Shown here piece by piece: positions 17,430 to 27,171 of a DNA stretch of 64,000 bases (positions within the stretch are counted from its first letter, which is position 1; each line of letters begins with the position of its first letter). The position numbers and the translations under genes are program-made. Location: contig NZ_CP064031.1 in the NCBI RefSeq assembly GCF_049532895.1, positions 4,216,001-4,280,000 of the forward strand. The letters run 5' to 3'. A model generated the notes under the pieces. That model searched no databases. It saw nothing but the letters and a program-made list of their open reading frames with translations, and had not been told where the DNA came from. This stretch comes from Dyella_B acidisoli (GTDB taxonomy: Bacteria > Pseudomonadota > Gammaproteobacteria > Xanthomonadales > Rhodanobacteraceae).

Positions 17430-20297
17430 ATGCAACGCAACCCAATGGCGCACTCAGTGCGCCTGGCGCTGGCAGCAGTAGGTTTTGCCAGCGTGTTCGG
17501 CTACAGCATGCAAGTACACGCACAAACCAGCGCACCGGCACCATCCACGGCTACGGCCGCGCCGGCTGGCCAAGGTAGCAGCGACGACAGCAGCGGCACG
17601 AACAAGACCGACAACAAGAAAAAAGCCACCAATCTCACCGCGATCACGGTCACCGGCCAGCTAGCCGCGATCCAACGCGCCGAGTCGATCAAGCAGAACT
17701 CCGTCAACGTCGTGGACTCGATTTCCGCGGAAGAAAACGGGAAATTCCCCGATCCGAATGTCGCCGACGCCTTGCAGCGCGTACCCGGCGTATCGGTCAA
17801 CAGAAGCGGCGGCGAATCCAGCCAGATTGCCATCCGCGGCTTTGGCCCCGATTTCGTGGCAGTGACGATCAACGGCCGCCAAATGGCGACGGCTTCCGGT
17901 ACGCGCGCGTTCGACTTCAACGTGCTTCCTTCGGACATCATCAGCCTCGCCCAGGTCAACAAGACCTCGTCAGCGGATATCCCCGAAGTCGATATCGGCG
18001 GCGTGGTGGATATTCAGACCGCGCGCCCGCTGGACTTTACCGGCTTTCACGGGTCCGGTTCTGCCGCTGGGGTCAACAGCAACCTGACCGGAAGCTGGGC
18101 TGGCAAGACCACGCCCAAGGTATCGGGCGTGGCCGGCTGGACCAATTCGGACCATACCTTCGGCTTTCTCGCCGCCGTGCAGTACTACAAGCGCGATGAC
18201 ACGCAGATCAATACGCAAGCCAATTCCTGGTATGCCAACCAGAATATTTCCCAGCTTTCTGGGCTAAGCAATCCCAATTACACGCATGTCGCCATCCCTG
18301 AAACGCTGGCCAACAACGTGGTCAATGAGGAGCGCACCCGCAAGAGTTTCAGCGGCGCCATTGATTGGCGCCCGATCGACCAGTTGACCGTCAAGTTCGA
18401 CACCTTGTATGCGGGCTATCGCATCGATCCGCTGGAACATGAGTTCGGTGAATACGGTAACTCCGGCGACTTCCAGTCGCTGACCACGGATGCCAACAAC
18501 ACCGTATTGAACTATGTGCGAAAGAATACCGGCGTGATGTCGAACGACTACGTCGTCGCCTACAACCCCAGCGATGAAAAGATGCTGCAGAACGGGTTGA
18601 ACGTGGCTTTCAACATCGACCCATCCAGCACCATCAGCCTGGATGTATCCAACTCAAAAGCCTATAACAAGCAAAGCCCATACGGCTACTTCGCGGTGAT
18701 CGGCACGCGAAATGTCGGTGTCAATCCGACCTGGACCAACAACGGCGACAACACCCCGCCGAGCTACACCAACATTCTTCCCACCACCAACCTGGACGAT
18801 CTGTACGCACACTGCTGCGGCGCGGGCGGCCAGTCGAACAACGTCACCGAAGGCATTACCCAGTACCAGCTGAATTTCTCCAAGAATTTTGACAGCGGCA
18901 TCTTGTCCAACCTTGAATTCGGCGTGCAGGAAAACCGGGACTACAACAAATCGGTATCGGTATCCACGCCAGACGGCATCCTGTGCAACGCGTACTGCGG
19001 TTATGCCGTGCAGGTACCTGCCAGCGCCGTCGGCGCGTACATTTACACGCCCCCGGCGCCGATCAACGGTGTTTCACAGCCTGGGCTACCGACGCAATGG
19101 ATTCAGTACAACGTTCCTGCGTATTTTCAGTGGCTGACTACGCCTGCGGCCTACAATCAATTGACGCCTGCCAAACGCGCAGCCTTGCTCGCCGCGCTTG
19201 CCCAGTACGGCAGTTTGGGGCCCCAGATTAATCCTGGCAGCTTCAACGAGGTGCGGGAAACCGAGAAGGCAGCGTTCGCCAAAGCCGTGTTCGAAGGCAC
19301 GATGTGGGAAAAGCCCTGGGCCCTGGATGTCGGCGTGCGCTACTTGCACGTGAATTCGGAGTCTCAGGCAATTTTCCAGGAGCCCATCAGCTACTACGTG
19401 GATCCCCATGACACCAGCGCGAGCCAGGTGGCGTATGGGCCGTTGCAGCCGCAGTCCGCCACGGGTGGTTATCACAAATGGCTACCGGCGATGAACTTCA
19501 AGCTCAATCTGCTCGACAATTTGATCTATCGCTTCTCTGCCTCCAAAACCCTGACGCCGCCCCAGCTGAGCAATCTCTATTACAACCAGAGCTTCGGTAC
19601 GCGTCCGGAATCGTTGACGATCAGCCAGGGCAATCCTGATCTTCAGCCTTATACGTCGACCAACTTCGACACTGGCCTGGAGTGGTACATCGACGACGCC
19701 AGCTATCTGGCCGTCGAGACCTTTTACAAGCATGTCAGCAACTTCAGCACGATCGTCAGCACACCGGTGTCGTTCCTCGGCCAGACCTGGTCGCTGAGCG
19801 AACCGATCAATCTGAATTCGGCGAGGATCTATGGTGAAGAACTGACCTTCAACTATCAGTTCACGCATGTTCTGCCCGCACCGTTTGACGGCCTGGGCAT
19901 GGCCTTCAATTACACGCATGTGCAAAGCAGCGCCAACCTCAGTCCCGGCACGATTGCCGCGTCCGGCAAGTTTGCAGTTCCAGGCATTGGCGATTCGGCC
20001 AACCTCAGCGGCTACTACGAGAAGGGACGCTGGCAGGTACGCCTGGCTTATAACTGGCGCGGTAAATATCTGGAGAGCCTTTCATACGGATCGGGCGCGC
20101 AGCCTGCCACGCGAACGGACTACGGCGAGCTGGATCTGAGCGCCAGCTACAAGCTCAGCAATCACGTCTCGCTGTTTGTGTCCGGCACCAACCTGACGCA
20201 GTCGCATCTTTACGATTACTCCGTGTATCCCAATCGCTTCCTCTACGCGGAGGCGGATGGCACGGTGTATACCGTGGGCGTGCGCGGCACCTTCTAA
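17430..20297 (+). CDS. TonB-dependent carbohydrate receptor
   Basis: A 955-residue outer-membrane active transporter. It has a signal peptide (ending VHAQ), a linker and a TonB box (LTAITVTG, about residues 69-76). The plug region begins NSVNVVDSISAEENGKFPD and continues ADALQRVPGVSV and IAIRGFGPDF, the pattern of large sugar receptors of Xanthomonadales. A long 22-strand-type barrel follows and ends in Phe (VYTVGVRGTF). The ATG has a GGAGGGG site. Two exo-galactosidases follow 36 bp downstream, so it probably imports galactose-containing oligosaccharides. The ligand is inferred from context only. Confidence 0.9.
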   Translation: MQRNPMAHSVRLALAAVGFASVFGYSMQVHAQTSAPAPSTATAAPAGQGSSDDSSGTNKTDNKKKATNLTAITVTGQLAAIQRAESIKQNSVNVVDSISAEENGKFPDPNVADALQRVPGVSVNRSGGESSQIAIRGFGPDFVAVTINGRQMATASGTRAFDFNVLPSDIISLAQVNKTSSADIPEVDIGGVVDIQTARPLDFTGFHGSGSAAGVNSNLTGSWAGKTTPKVSGVAGWTNSDHTFGFLAAVQYYKRDDTQINTQANSWYANQNISQLSGLSNPNYTHVAIPETLANNVVNEERTRKSFSGAIDWRPIDQLTVKFDTLYAGYRIDPLEHEFGEYGNSGDFQSLTTDANNTVLNYVRKNTGVMSNDYVVAYNPSDEKMLQNGLNVAFNIDPSSTISLDVSNSKAYNKQSPYGYFAVIGTRNVGVNPTWTNNGDNTPPSYTNILPTTNLDDLYAHCCGAGGQSNNVTEGITQYQLNFSKNFDSGILSNLEFGVQENRDYNKSVSVSTPDGILCNAYCGYAVQVPASAVGAYIYTPPAPINGVSQPGLPTQWIQYNVPAYFQWLTTPAAYNQLTPAKRAALLAALAQYGSLGPQINPGSFNEVRETEKAAFAKAVFEGTMWEKPWALDVGVRYLHVNSESQAIFQEPISYYVDPHDTSASQVAYGPLQPQSATGGYHKWLPAMNFKLNLLDNLIYRFSASKTLTPPQLSNLYYNQSFGTRPESLTISQGNPDLQPYTSTNFDTGLEWYIDDASYLAVETFYKHVSNFSTIVSTPVSFLGQTWSLSEPINLNSARIYGEELTFNYQFTHVLPAPFDGLGMAFNYTHVQSSANLSPGTIAASGKFAVPGIGDSANLSGYYEKGRWQVRLAYNWRGKYLESLSYGSGAQPATRTDYGELDLSASYKLSNHVSLFVSGTNLTQSHLYDYSVYPNRFLYAEADGTVYTVGVRGTF

Positions 20298-20333
20298 GGC
20301 AGCCGCATTGGCAGCGCAACGCAAGGAGTTTCA

Positions 20334-22190
20334 ATGAATGTATTGAAAAGTATGCCGGTGGGTATCGCGCTTGGTCTGCTTCTGACCTGCCATGCGGTTG
20401 CCGCGCAACCGATCAAGATGGCAAAGCACGGTCTGGTCGCACAAAGCGGCCAGTTGCGGCTCGACGGCCAGCCGTTCCGCATCATCGCTGGTGACATGCA
20501 TTACACGCGTGTGCCACGCGAATACTGGCGTGCACGTTTGCGCATGGCCAAGGCGATGGGTTTGAACACCATCACCACGTATGTGTTCTGGAATGCACAT
20601 GAGCTGATATCAGGCCAGTATGACTTCAGCGGACAGAACGACGTGGCGGAATTCGTTCGCGAAGCGCAGCAGGAAGGGTTGTACGTGATCCTTCGGCCCG
20701 GCCCCTACGTATGTTCGGAATGGGATTTCGGCGGCCTCCCCGCGTGGCTGTTGAAGGACCGCGACGCCCACGTACGCAGCACCGATCCGAAGTTCATGCA
20801 GCCAGCACAACGCTGGCTGCATCGGCTCGGGCAGGAGCTGGCGCCGCTGCAATACACACACGGTGGCAACATCATCGCGGTGCAAGTCGAAAACGAATAC
20901 GGCAGCTTCGGCAAGGACAACGACGCCTACCTGCAGCAGATCCGCCAGGACATCGTCGACAGCGGCTTCGACGCATCGTTGCTTTACACCTCCGATAGCG
21001 CACCACAGCCGGGCTCCATGCCCGATCTGTTCAAGGTGATCAATTTCGGCGTTGGCCATGCACCTGAAAGGCTGCCGCGCTTGCATCAGTGGCAAGCCGG
21101 CGGCCCCTACATGGTCGGCGAATATTGGGTGGGCTGGTTCGATCACTGGGGTGGGCCGCACTACGTGATCAATACCGATAAAGTAGCGAACGAATTGGAT
21201 GGCATGCTGAAACAGGGCTATTCAGTCAGCCTGTACATGTTCCACGGCGGCACATCCTTCGGCTGGATGAGTGGTGCCAACTGGGACGACAACAGCTATC
21301 AGCCAGACGTAACCAGCTACGACTACGACAGCCCTCTGGATGAAAGCGGACGCCCCACGCCAAAGTACAACGCGTTGCGCAAAGTGATCACGCAAGCGAC
21401 CGGCGTCACACCGCCACCTGTGCCGGCCACGCCCGCCACCCAAGCGATTGCCAACATCAAGTTGGACGAATCGGCGTCGCTGTGGGATTCACTGCCGACA
21501 CCCGTCGCGTCGCATGAGCTTAAAACCATGGAGGAACTAGGCGAGTCGTACGGCGATATTCTCTATCGCAAGCGCATCGATGCCGCCGCTGCAGGCACAC
21601 TGCATATCGACGGCTTGCACGACTACGCCATTGTCTATGTAAATGGCAAGCGCATCGGCACACTCGACCGCCGCCTGAAGCAAGATTCGCTGGCGGTAAA
21701 ACTCGCCAAAGGCGACACCCTGGATCTGCTGGTGCAGAACGATGGGCGCATCAATTTCGGCGAGAAGCTGGTCAACGAGCGCAAAGGCATCGTCGGCTCG
21801 GTGAGCTTGCAAAACCAACCTCTGCTCGACTGGCAGATCTACGCGTTGCCATTCGCTATCAACAATGATTTGAAGTACACCCAAGGTCCATGCACGCACG
21901 CGCCATGCACCTATCGCGCAAGCTTCGATGCACCTGTTTCCGGCAGTGCCGATGCTGATACGTTTCTGGATACAGCCGGCCTCGGCAAAGGTGTCGTCTG
22001 GCTCAACGGTCATCCGTTAGGCCGCACCTGGAAGATCGGACCACAGCGCACGTTGTATGTACCGGGCGCCTGGCTGAAGCCCAGCGGCAATCAGTTGGTC
22101 GTGCTCGATTTGTTGACTGAGGGTCAACCGACACTGCGCACGGTGAAACAGCCGATGCTGGGTGCGGTCAAAGAAGTATCCACTCCATGA
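20334..22190 (+). CDS. Secreted GH35 beta-galactosidase
   Basis: A 618-residue exo-beta-galactosidase, probably periplasmic. It has a signal peptide (GIALGLLLTCHAVAA), then the GH35 barrel: FRIIAGDMHYTRVPREYW, TYVFWNAHE and LRPGPYVCSEWDFGG. The acid/base is Glu188 in VQVENEYGSF and the nucleophile Glu263 in GEYWVGWFDHWG; the barrel also has MFHGGTSFGWMSGANW. C-terminal beta-sandwich domains contain YVNGKRIGTLDR and VWLNGHPLGRTWKIGPQ. The ATG follows an AAGGAG site. The gene overlaps the downstream alpha-galactosidase by 4 bp. Natural substrates could be beta-galactosyl side chains of plant hemicellulose, pectin galactan or N-glycans. Confidence 0.93.
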   Translation: MNVLKSMPVGIALGLLLTCHAVAAQPIKMAKHGLVAQSGQLRLDGQPFRIIAGDMHYTRVPREYWRARLRMAKAMGLNTITTYVFWNAHELISGQYDFSGQNDVAEFVREAQQEGLYVILRPGPYVCSEWDFGGLPAWLLKDRDAHVRSTDPKFMQPAQRWLHRLGQELAPLQYTHGGNIIAVQVENEYGSFGKDNDAYLQQIRQDIVDSGFDASLLYTSDSAPQPGSMPDLFKVINFGVGHAPERLPRLHQWQAGGPYMVGEYWVGWFDHWGGPHYVINTDKVANELDGMLKQGYSVSLYMFHGGTSFGWMSGANWDDNSYQPDVTSYDYDSPLDESGRPTPKYNALRKVITQATGVTPPPVPATPATQAIANIKLDESASLWDSLPTPVASHELKTMEELGESYGDILYRKRIDAAAAGTLHIDGLHDYAIVYVNGKRIGTLDRRLKQDSLAVKLAKGDTLDLLVQNDGRINFGEKLVNERKGIVGSVSLQNQPLLDWQIYALPFAINNDLKYTQGPCTHAPCTYRASFDAPVSGSADADTFLDTAGLGKGVVWLNGHPLGRTWKIGPQRTLYVPGAWLKPSGNQLVVLDLLTEGQPTLRTVKQPMLGAVKEVSTP

Positions 22191-23419
22191 TCGTTCGCCC
22201 TAACTCCCCTAATGGTGCAAAGATGACGATGATCGCTTCCCCTGCAAACCTGCGGCGGGCCGCAGCTTCCCTCGTGTTTGTTGTCTTTGCGGGCGGCGCT
22301 ACTGCTGCACCCACGCCGATGCCACCGCAGATGGGTTTCAACAACTGGAATTCCACGCATTGCCGCGATGAATTCAACGAAGCCATGATTCGCGGTATCG
22401 CCGACAAATTCATCAGTCTTGGCTTGCGCGATGCCGGCTATCGCTATGTCAACATCGACGACTGCTGGGCCAACTGGCAGCGCGACAAGGATGGCAATCT
22501 GCAACCCAATCCCAAGCGCTTCCCCAGTGGCATCAAAGCGCTTGCCGACTACATCCATCAGCACGATTTGAAGTTCGGCCTGTATTCGAGCGCCGGCACA
22601 TCCACCTGCGAACCCCTGAAGGAAAACCGCGGCTTCCCCGGCGGCTTGAACCATGAAAAGCAGGACGCCGCCACCATCGCCTCGTGGGATGTGGATTACC
22701 TGAAATACGACAACTGCAACAACCAGAAGGTCGATGCCAAGCAACGCTACACGGCCATGGCCGAAGCGCTGCGCAGCACCGGACGCCCGATCTTCTACAG
22801 CATGTGCGAATGGGGCGAAAACAAGCCTTGGTTGTGGGGAGGCAAGCCGCCGGTCGATGCCGGCTCGTGGCGCACCACCGGCGACATCAGCGACACCTAT
22901 GCTTCGATGCTGAAGAACTTCAAAGAGAACGTGGTACTGAACCAATACGCCACGCCTGGTCATTACAACGATCCCGACATGCTCGAAGTGGGCAACGGTG
23001 GCATGACCAACACCGAATACCGCACCCACTTCAGCCTGTGGTCGATCATGGCCGCGCCATTGCTGATCGGCACCGACCTGCGCACGATCAAGCCGGATGC
23101 GCTGGAGATCCTGCTCAACAAGGAAGTGATTGCAGTGGACCAGGACGCTCTTGGCGTACAAGGCAAGCAAGTGCGCGACGCCGATGGTATTCACGTGATC
23201 GTCAAGCCGCTCAAGGACGGTAGCCGCGCGGTAGCTGTGTTCAACGAAACCGATACACCACACGACGTATCTGTCTCCGCCACCGAAATCGGCCTCAAGT
23301 CGGGTGGCAGCTACAACGCACGTGATCTATGGGCGCACAGCGATGCCAAAGGTGACGGCGCCCTCAAGCTGTCATTACCGGCGCACGCGACGGCGATGTA
23401 TCGCATCAGCCAACTTTGA
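22187..23419 (+). CDS. Secreted GH27 alpha-galactosidase
   Basis: A 410-residue GH27 enzyme that releases alpha-linked galactose (or, in some members, beta-L-arabinopyranose). The hydrophobic signal region is AAASLVFVVFAGGATA and the mature start TPMPPQMGFNNWNS is a GH27 landmark. The nucleophile is Asp175 in DYLKYDNCNN and the acid/base Asp264 in GHYNDPDMLEVGNGG, followed by FSLWSIMAAPLLIGTDLR. The start overlaps the GH35 stop (ATGA). An internal ATG at residue 13 (MTMIAS) would give a shorter signal peptide and is equally credible. With the receptor and GH35 it forms a galactoside-trimming operon. Confidence 0.93.
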   Translation: MIVRPNSPNGAKMTMIASPANLRRAAASLVFVVFAGGATAAPTPMPPQMGFNNWNSTHCRDEFNEAMIRGIADKFISLGLRDAGYRYVNIDDCWANWQRDKDGNLQPNPKRFPSGIKALADYIHQHDLKFGLYSSAGTSTCEPLKENRGFPGGLNHEKQDAATIASWDVDYLKYDNCNNQKVDAKQRYTAMAEALRSTGRPIFYSMCEWGENKPWLWGGKPPVDAGSWRTTGDISDTYASMLKNFKENVVLNQYATPGHYNDPDMLEVGNGGMTNTEYRTHFSLWSIMAAPLLIGTDLRTIKPDALEILLNKEVIAVDQDALGVQGKQVRDADGIHVIVKPLKDGSRAVAVFNETDTPHDVSVSATEIGLKSGGSYNARDLWAHSDAKGDGALKLSLPAHATAMYRISQL

Positions 23420-23477
23420 CTCACGATAGAGGCAAGCCTCGACGTTTTCCTGTTGCAACAAATATGGAGATGAACAC

Positions 23478-23499
23478 GAAAGCCCGTATGGGCTTTCGT
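23478..23499. terminator. Bidirectional terminator between convergent genes
   Basis: CGAAAGCCCG-TA-TGGGCTTTCG forms a near-perfect stem, followed by T-rich sequence to the right and preceded by A-rich sequence to the left. It separates the galactosidase operon from the minus-strand gene ending at 23514. Confidence 0.75.
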
Positions 23500-23513
23500 G
23501 CTTTTAAGCACTT

Positions 23514-24512
23514 TTATTTCCCGCCCGGTTCGGGTGGTGTGCGAATCGCGCGCGAAAAATCATCATCCGGACCGCTGGCGCGCGCACGCGCCGTGATATC
23601 GCCCTGGTTGATCAACACATCCAGCGGATAATGCCTATCCAACGCGCCTACGTCGTAGAGATAGCTCGGCAATCGGGCCGTAAGCAACAGTCGGTAATCG
23701 TAAGGCAGTCCCGGATCGATCTGCTTAGCCATGCCATACACGATGGTCACGCAATTGGACGTCACCGTGTTGTAGAACGCCGGTTTGGTCGCCAGTTCAT
23801 TGGCCTCCTGCACGTAGGAAACAAACAAGGCGTGCATCGCCGGCTTGCTCATCTGCAAACGATACAGATGATCGGTTTCACCGCGCACATTGGTCCGTAC
23901 ACGAATCACGTCCCGCTCGTCGGCTGCGACAATGATGCGCTCAAAATGCTTGAAGAACCCGCCGATGGACGAAAAAGACTGATTCCGCTGACGACGCACC
24001 TCCACGGAAAACACTACGTGCGTTCCATCGTCGAAGCCAAACGATAGCAAGGCATGCACGATGCCTGGCATGCCCCACGAAGAAAGAATCAGGTCGGCAC
24101 TGGTCAGACGATCGAGGTCGTATTGGCGCGTTTCCCAACGGATGTCGTAATCGTCGTCGGACCGCCAATGGAAGTTGCGTACGTTGTATAGGGTCGCCAT
24201 ATGACCATCAACATTCCCGGTCAACGAACGCGAAACATCGTCGGCCCAGTCCCGACGATTCGATGGCGAGATCGTGCTCCACCACGCCAGTAGCGTCATG
24301 AACGCCAACGCATAAAGACCGAAAGGCAAAACGCTACGACGCGACCACCCAATAGCGATCAGCGCCAGGGTAAACGCCACCCATACCGCACTGGCCAACC
24401 AGCGCGCCACGGCTCCACCAGGAACCTGATACCACAGCGCCATCGCGCCCCAGCCGCCGGTTAGCACGACAGCCAAAACCAGCAATACGCGCAACATCCA
24501 TCGCACCACCAT
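23514..24512 (-). CDS. DUF4105 / Lnb-like N-terminal domain membrane protein
   Basis: A 332-residue inner-membrane protein. Two or three hydrophobic segments occupy residues 1-100 (including VVLTGGWGAMALWY and LYALFMTLLAWWS-type stretches), followed by a periplasmic domain. The domain shows DYDIRWETRQYDLDRL, SWGMPGIVHALLSFGF and the conserved NTVTSNCVTIVYGM, where the Asn-Cys pair matches the DUF4105 family related to the N-terminal part of lipoprotein N-acyltransferase Lnb. A thiol acyltransferase role is therefore possible but unproven. ATG 24512 has an AGGGAG site. It is monocistronic and divergent from the lipoprotein gene across a REP-like dyad. Confidence 0.75.
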   Translation of the reverse strand: MVVRWMLRVLLVLAVVLTGGWGAMALWYQVPGGAVARWLASAVWVAFTLALIAIGWSRRSVLPFGLYALAFMTLLAWWSTISPSNRRDWADDVSRSLTGNVDGHMATLYNVRNFHWRSDDDYDIRWETRQYDLDRLTSADLILSSWGMPGIVHALLSFGFDDGTHVVFSVEVRRQRNQSFSSIGGFFKHFERIIVAADERDVIRVRTNVRGETDHLYRLQMSKPAMHALFVSYVQEANELATKPAFYNTVTSNCVTIVYGMAKQIDPGLPYDYRLLLTARLPSYLYDVGALDRHYPLDVLINQGDITARARASGPDDDFSRAIRTPPEPGGK

Positions 24513-24627
24513 GTTGAGTCTCCCTGCCGTCGTCCGTGTATGGATAATAGACCGTCATAGACCTTTCATAGTTGATGACACAAGCCCAGCGGAGGTGAGC
24601 ATTGCCAAGTATTCAACGATGCCGATT

Positions 24628-24708
24628 CGTCATCCCAGCGAAAGCTGGGATCCAGTGCCTTTGAGGATCTGCAAGTCGCTGGATCCCAGCTTTCGCTGGG
24701 ATGACGGC
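24628..24708. repeat. REP-like inverted repeat
   Basis: Left arm 24628-24656 (CGTCATCCCAGCGAAAGCTG and onward) pairs with right arm 24679-24708. Each arm is itself partly palindromic. It belongs to the same family as 1733-1816 and lies in the divergent promoter region. Confidence 0.85.
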
Positions 24709-24728
24709 ACAAAGGCCGAGAAAACTTC

Positions 24729-26732
24729 ATGAATGATGAAAAATTCAATGATGATCGCGGATTCCGCGTGCATACCCTGAGAGAAAACGTGAAGGACCGT
24801 GCGCTACGCTGGATTTCTCGCACCATCGCACTGACGCTCCTACTGCTCGCCAGCGGTTGCGCCATGGTGGGCGTGCGGCATGTTGCACAGAAGGATTACG
24901 CCACCCAGCGACGCAGCGACGTACTGAGTGCACGCGTACTCAGTGACAGCACGGTGCAATCACTCAACGTGATCGCGCTCAACCGTGACGAATGCGCAGC
25001 GAACTTCGTACGCTGCACCAATACCTTGCTTTACTCCGATGGCCTGGATGATGAGCGGCGCCTATCCGCACTGGCAGAGCTGTGGCTTGCGTTCGCCATA
25101 CAGTCAGATCGGGCCAAACAGGGTGAAACCATCAGCGATACCGCGCTCGATGCCTATCTGCAGTCGGCGCGCTATGCCTATGCATATCTGTTCTTTACCG
25201 CACGCCGCCCCGGCGAGCGCGTTTTTGAGACGCGCCAATCGCAAGTACTGAATTTCTACAACTATGCAACGCAACGTGCGGTTGCAAACTTCTTCAAACT
25301 ACTGCCGAAGCTTGGCACCGAGTGGGACACCACATCCGTGGCGGGATGGCGCCTGCTCAAGCCCAGTTCCGATGTCTATCTTGGCTCAGGCGATCGCATT
25401 CCGCATGACCTGATTCCGGCCGAAGGGCTGCGTTTCAGCGGGTTACGAAATAGCTATCGTCGTGACGGATTTGGCTCGGAGTTTGTTGCTATCGGTGCCA
25501 CACCATCGAATGCCGGCCCGTGGCGCGAATCCAACTACGTACCGGTGACTGCTGTGCTCGAGTTCCCAGGCGATACATTGCAAAGCGTACTCGATACGCG
25601 CGACGTACGCGTGCACGCCAACAACCCTTACCTCGACAGCACCATCGCGCTGGACGGGCAAACCATTCCGCTCGCCGCCAACTTCACTGCGCCCTACGGC
25701 GTGTGGCTGGCGCAATCAGGCTTTGCTCAAGAGTCACTGCGCTCGCTATTCGGGCGCGGCGGCTTGACCAAGCCGGAAGTCCTGTTGATGCAACCATACG
25801 ATCCCAACCGCCTCACCGTCATCATGCTGCATGGCCTGGCCAGCAGCCCCGAGGCCTGGATCAACGTCGTCAACGAAGTGATGGGCGACGAGCAGTTGCG
25901 ACGCACCTATCAAGTGTGGGAGGTGTATTACCCCACCAATGTACCGGCGCCGGTCAACCTGATGCAGATCCGCAAAGCGCTCGACGAAACCTTGCATCAC
26001 TTCGACCCTTCGGGACGCGCGGTGGCGTCCAATCACATCGTGCTGATCGGCCACAGCATGGGCGGCGTCATTGCGCGCCTGCTAGTTTCCTCTAGCGACG
26101 ACAAATTGTGGAGCATTATCCAAGAACGCCCAAATCTCACCGGCGAGCAAAAGCAGAAACTACGGCAGCGTCTAGCGCCTTATTTCCAGTTCGAGCCGAT
26201 GCCGCAAGTGACGCGCGCGGTATTCCTTGCCGCTCCCCATCGCGGCACGCCGGTTGCACAGTGGAAACTCGCACGCTGGATTGGCGGCCTGATCCGGCTA
26301 CCGCTGACGCTGCTGGAGGAAGGCAAGAACATCGCCAACGCCGCGCAGGGCAAGAACACCGAGCCTGGTACACCGCTGCGTATTCCCAACAGCATCGACA
26401 ACCTCAGCAACGAAGACCCTTTCATCAAAGCGTCCAGCACACTGCCGATTTCGCCAAACGTGCGCTATCACACCATCGTCGGCGTCTACAAATCAAAAGG
26501 CCCACTAGCCGAATCCGACGACGGCGTGGTGCCCTACGTCAGCGCACATCTCGACGGCGCGGATTCCGAACTATCGGTGCCCTCCTGGCACGACGTACAG
26601 GAAACGCCCCAAGCCATCATCGAACTGCGCCGCATTCTTCGCTTGCATGCCAGCCTGTTACGTTGCCTTTGGCAGGATGGTGCAAGTGAACTCGACCCCG
26701 GAAAGCCTGCTTGTACGGCATCGCAGCCATAG
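24729..26732 (+). CDS. Lipoprotein alpha/beta hydrolase (lipase-like)
   Basis: A 667-residue envelope lipoprotein. A lipobox LLLASGC places the acylated Cys at residue 44. After an N-terminal helical region of about 300 residues without a recognised family, an alpha/beta hydrolase domain has the oxyanion segment IMLHGLASSPEAW, a nucleophile elbow GHSMGG (Ser443) and AAPHRGTP. A Ser-Asp-His enzyme is expected, with the His possibly in VPSWHDVQETPQ. ATG 24729 has a poor ribosome site. A GTG at 24789 (VKDRALRW) follows GAGAG and gives a more normal signal-peptide length, so it may be the true start. Substrate unknown, probably a lipid or ester. Confidence 0.82.
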   Translation: MNDEKFNDDRGFRVHTLRENVKDRALRWISRTIALTLLLLASGCAMVGVRHVAQKDYATQRRSDVLSARVLSDSTVQSLNVIALNRDECAANFVRCTNTLLYSDGLDDERRLSALAELWLAFAIQSDRAKQGETISDTALDAYLQSARYAYAYLFFTARRPGERVFETRQSQVLNFYNYATQRAVANFFKLLPKLGTEWDTTSVAGWRLLKPSSDVYLGSGDRIPHDLIPAEGLRFSGLRNSYRRDGFGSEFVAIGATPSNAGPWRESNYVPVTAVLEFPGDTLQSVLDTRDVRVHANNPYLDSTIALDGQTIPLAANFTAPYGVWLAQSGFAQESLRSLFGRGGLTKPEVLLMQPYDPNRLTVIMLHGLASSPEAWINVVNEVMGDEQLRRTYQVWEVYYPTNVPAPVNLMQIRKALDETLHHFDPSGRAVASNHIVLIGHSMGGVIARLLVSSSDDKLWSIIQERPNLTGEQKQKLRQRLAPYFQFEPMPQVTRAVFLAAPHRGTPVAQWKLARWIGGLIRLPLTLLEEGKNIANAAQGKNTEPGTPLRIPNSIDNLSNEDPFIKASSTLPISPNVRYHTIVGVYKSKGPLAESDDGVVPYVSAHLDGADSELSVPSWHDVQETPQAIIELRRILRLHASLLRCLWQDGASELDPGKPACTASQP

Positions 26733-26828
26733 CGGTAACGTCCGTCACTTTCATACTAAGTGACGCACAAATCACATATCCTCGAAGTGCGTCGTTCTCA
26801 CCAACTTTATTTCCGATCGTCACTGCGC

Positions 26829-26987
26829 TCAGGAATCAATAGCTCCCACGCTGCCCATCCACAACTCATAGGCGCTATAACCATCCAGTGAAGCGTCGAT
26901 GTCGCCCATAGACTCCAGATTGCATTGCGACACAGGACGGCAAGTGTGCAGGCGAAACTTTTCCTTTTCATGATGATCGTTCTCCAT
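26829..26987 (-). CDS. Possible 52-residue small protein
   Basis: A short frame starting MENDHHEKEKFRLHTC and ending YELWMGSVGAIDS, acidic, with two cysteines. The ribosome site is weak and the frame is short enough to occur by chance. I list it because the C-terminal half has protein-like composition and the surrounding 26733-27137 has no other candidate. No family is recognised. Confidence 0.25.
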   Translation of the reverse strand: MENDHHEKEKFRLHTCRPVSQCNLESMGDIDASLDGYSAYELWMGSVGAIDS

Positions 26988-27137
26988 GCGACTCAATATC
27001 TATGGAAAGCACACTTTCGAAGTTCGCTGACGCACAAGTCGCTCGATACCATGTGTAGGACCCACGCGGTCAGGTGCACTAATGCAGTGTTCCACCGGCA
27101 CCCCACGATGCGTGGCTGCTCAACGTCATTGAAATGA

Positions 27138-27161
27138 AAGGGCCTCTGAAAAGAGACCCTT
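27138..27161 (-). terminator. Probable terminator of the small secreted protein gene
   Basis: AAGGGCCTCT-GAAA-AGAGACCCTT is a ten-base stem with one mismatch, eleven bases beyond the stop of the minus-strand gene at 27172. On the minus strand it is followed by TTTCATTTC, a weak T-rich tail. Confidence 0.6.
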
Positions 27162-27171
27162 CACCGTGCGC

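Noticed and set aside
26925..27137. 70-codon plus-strand frame MRHRTASVQAK...
   Set aside because: No ribosome site, erratic composition, no family.
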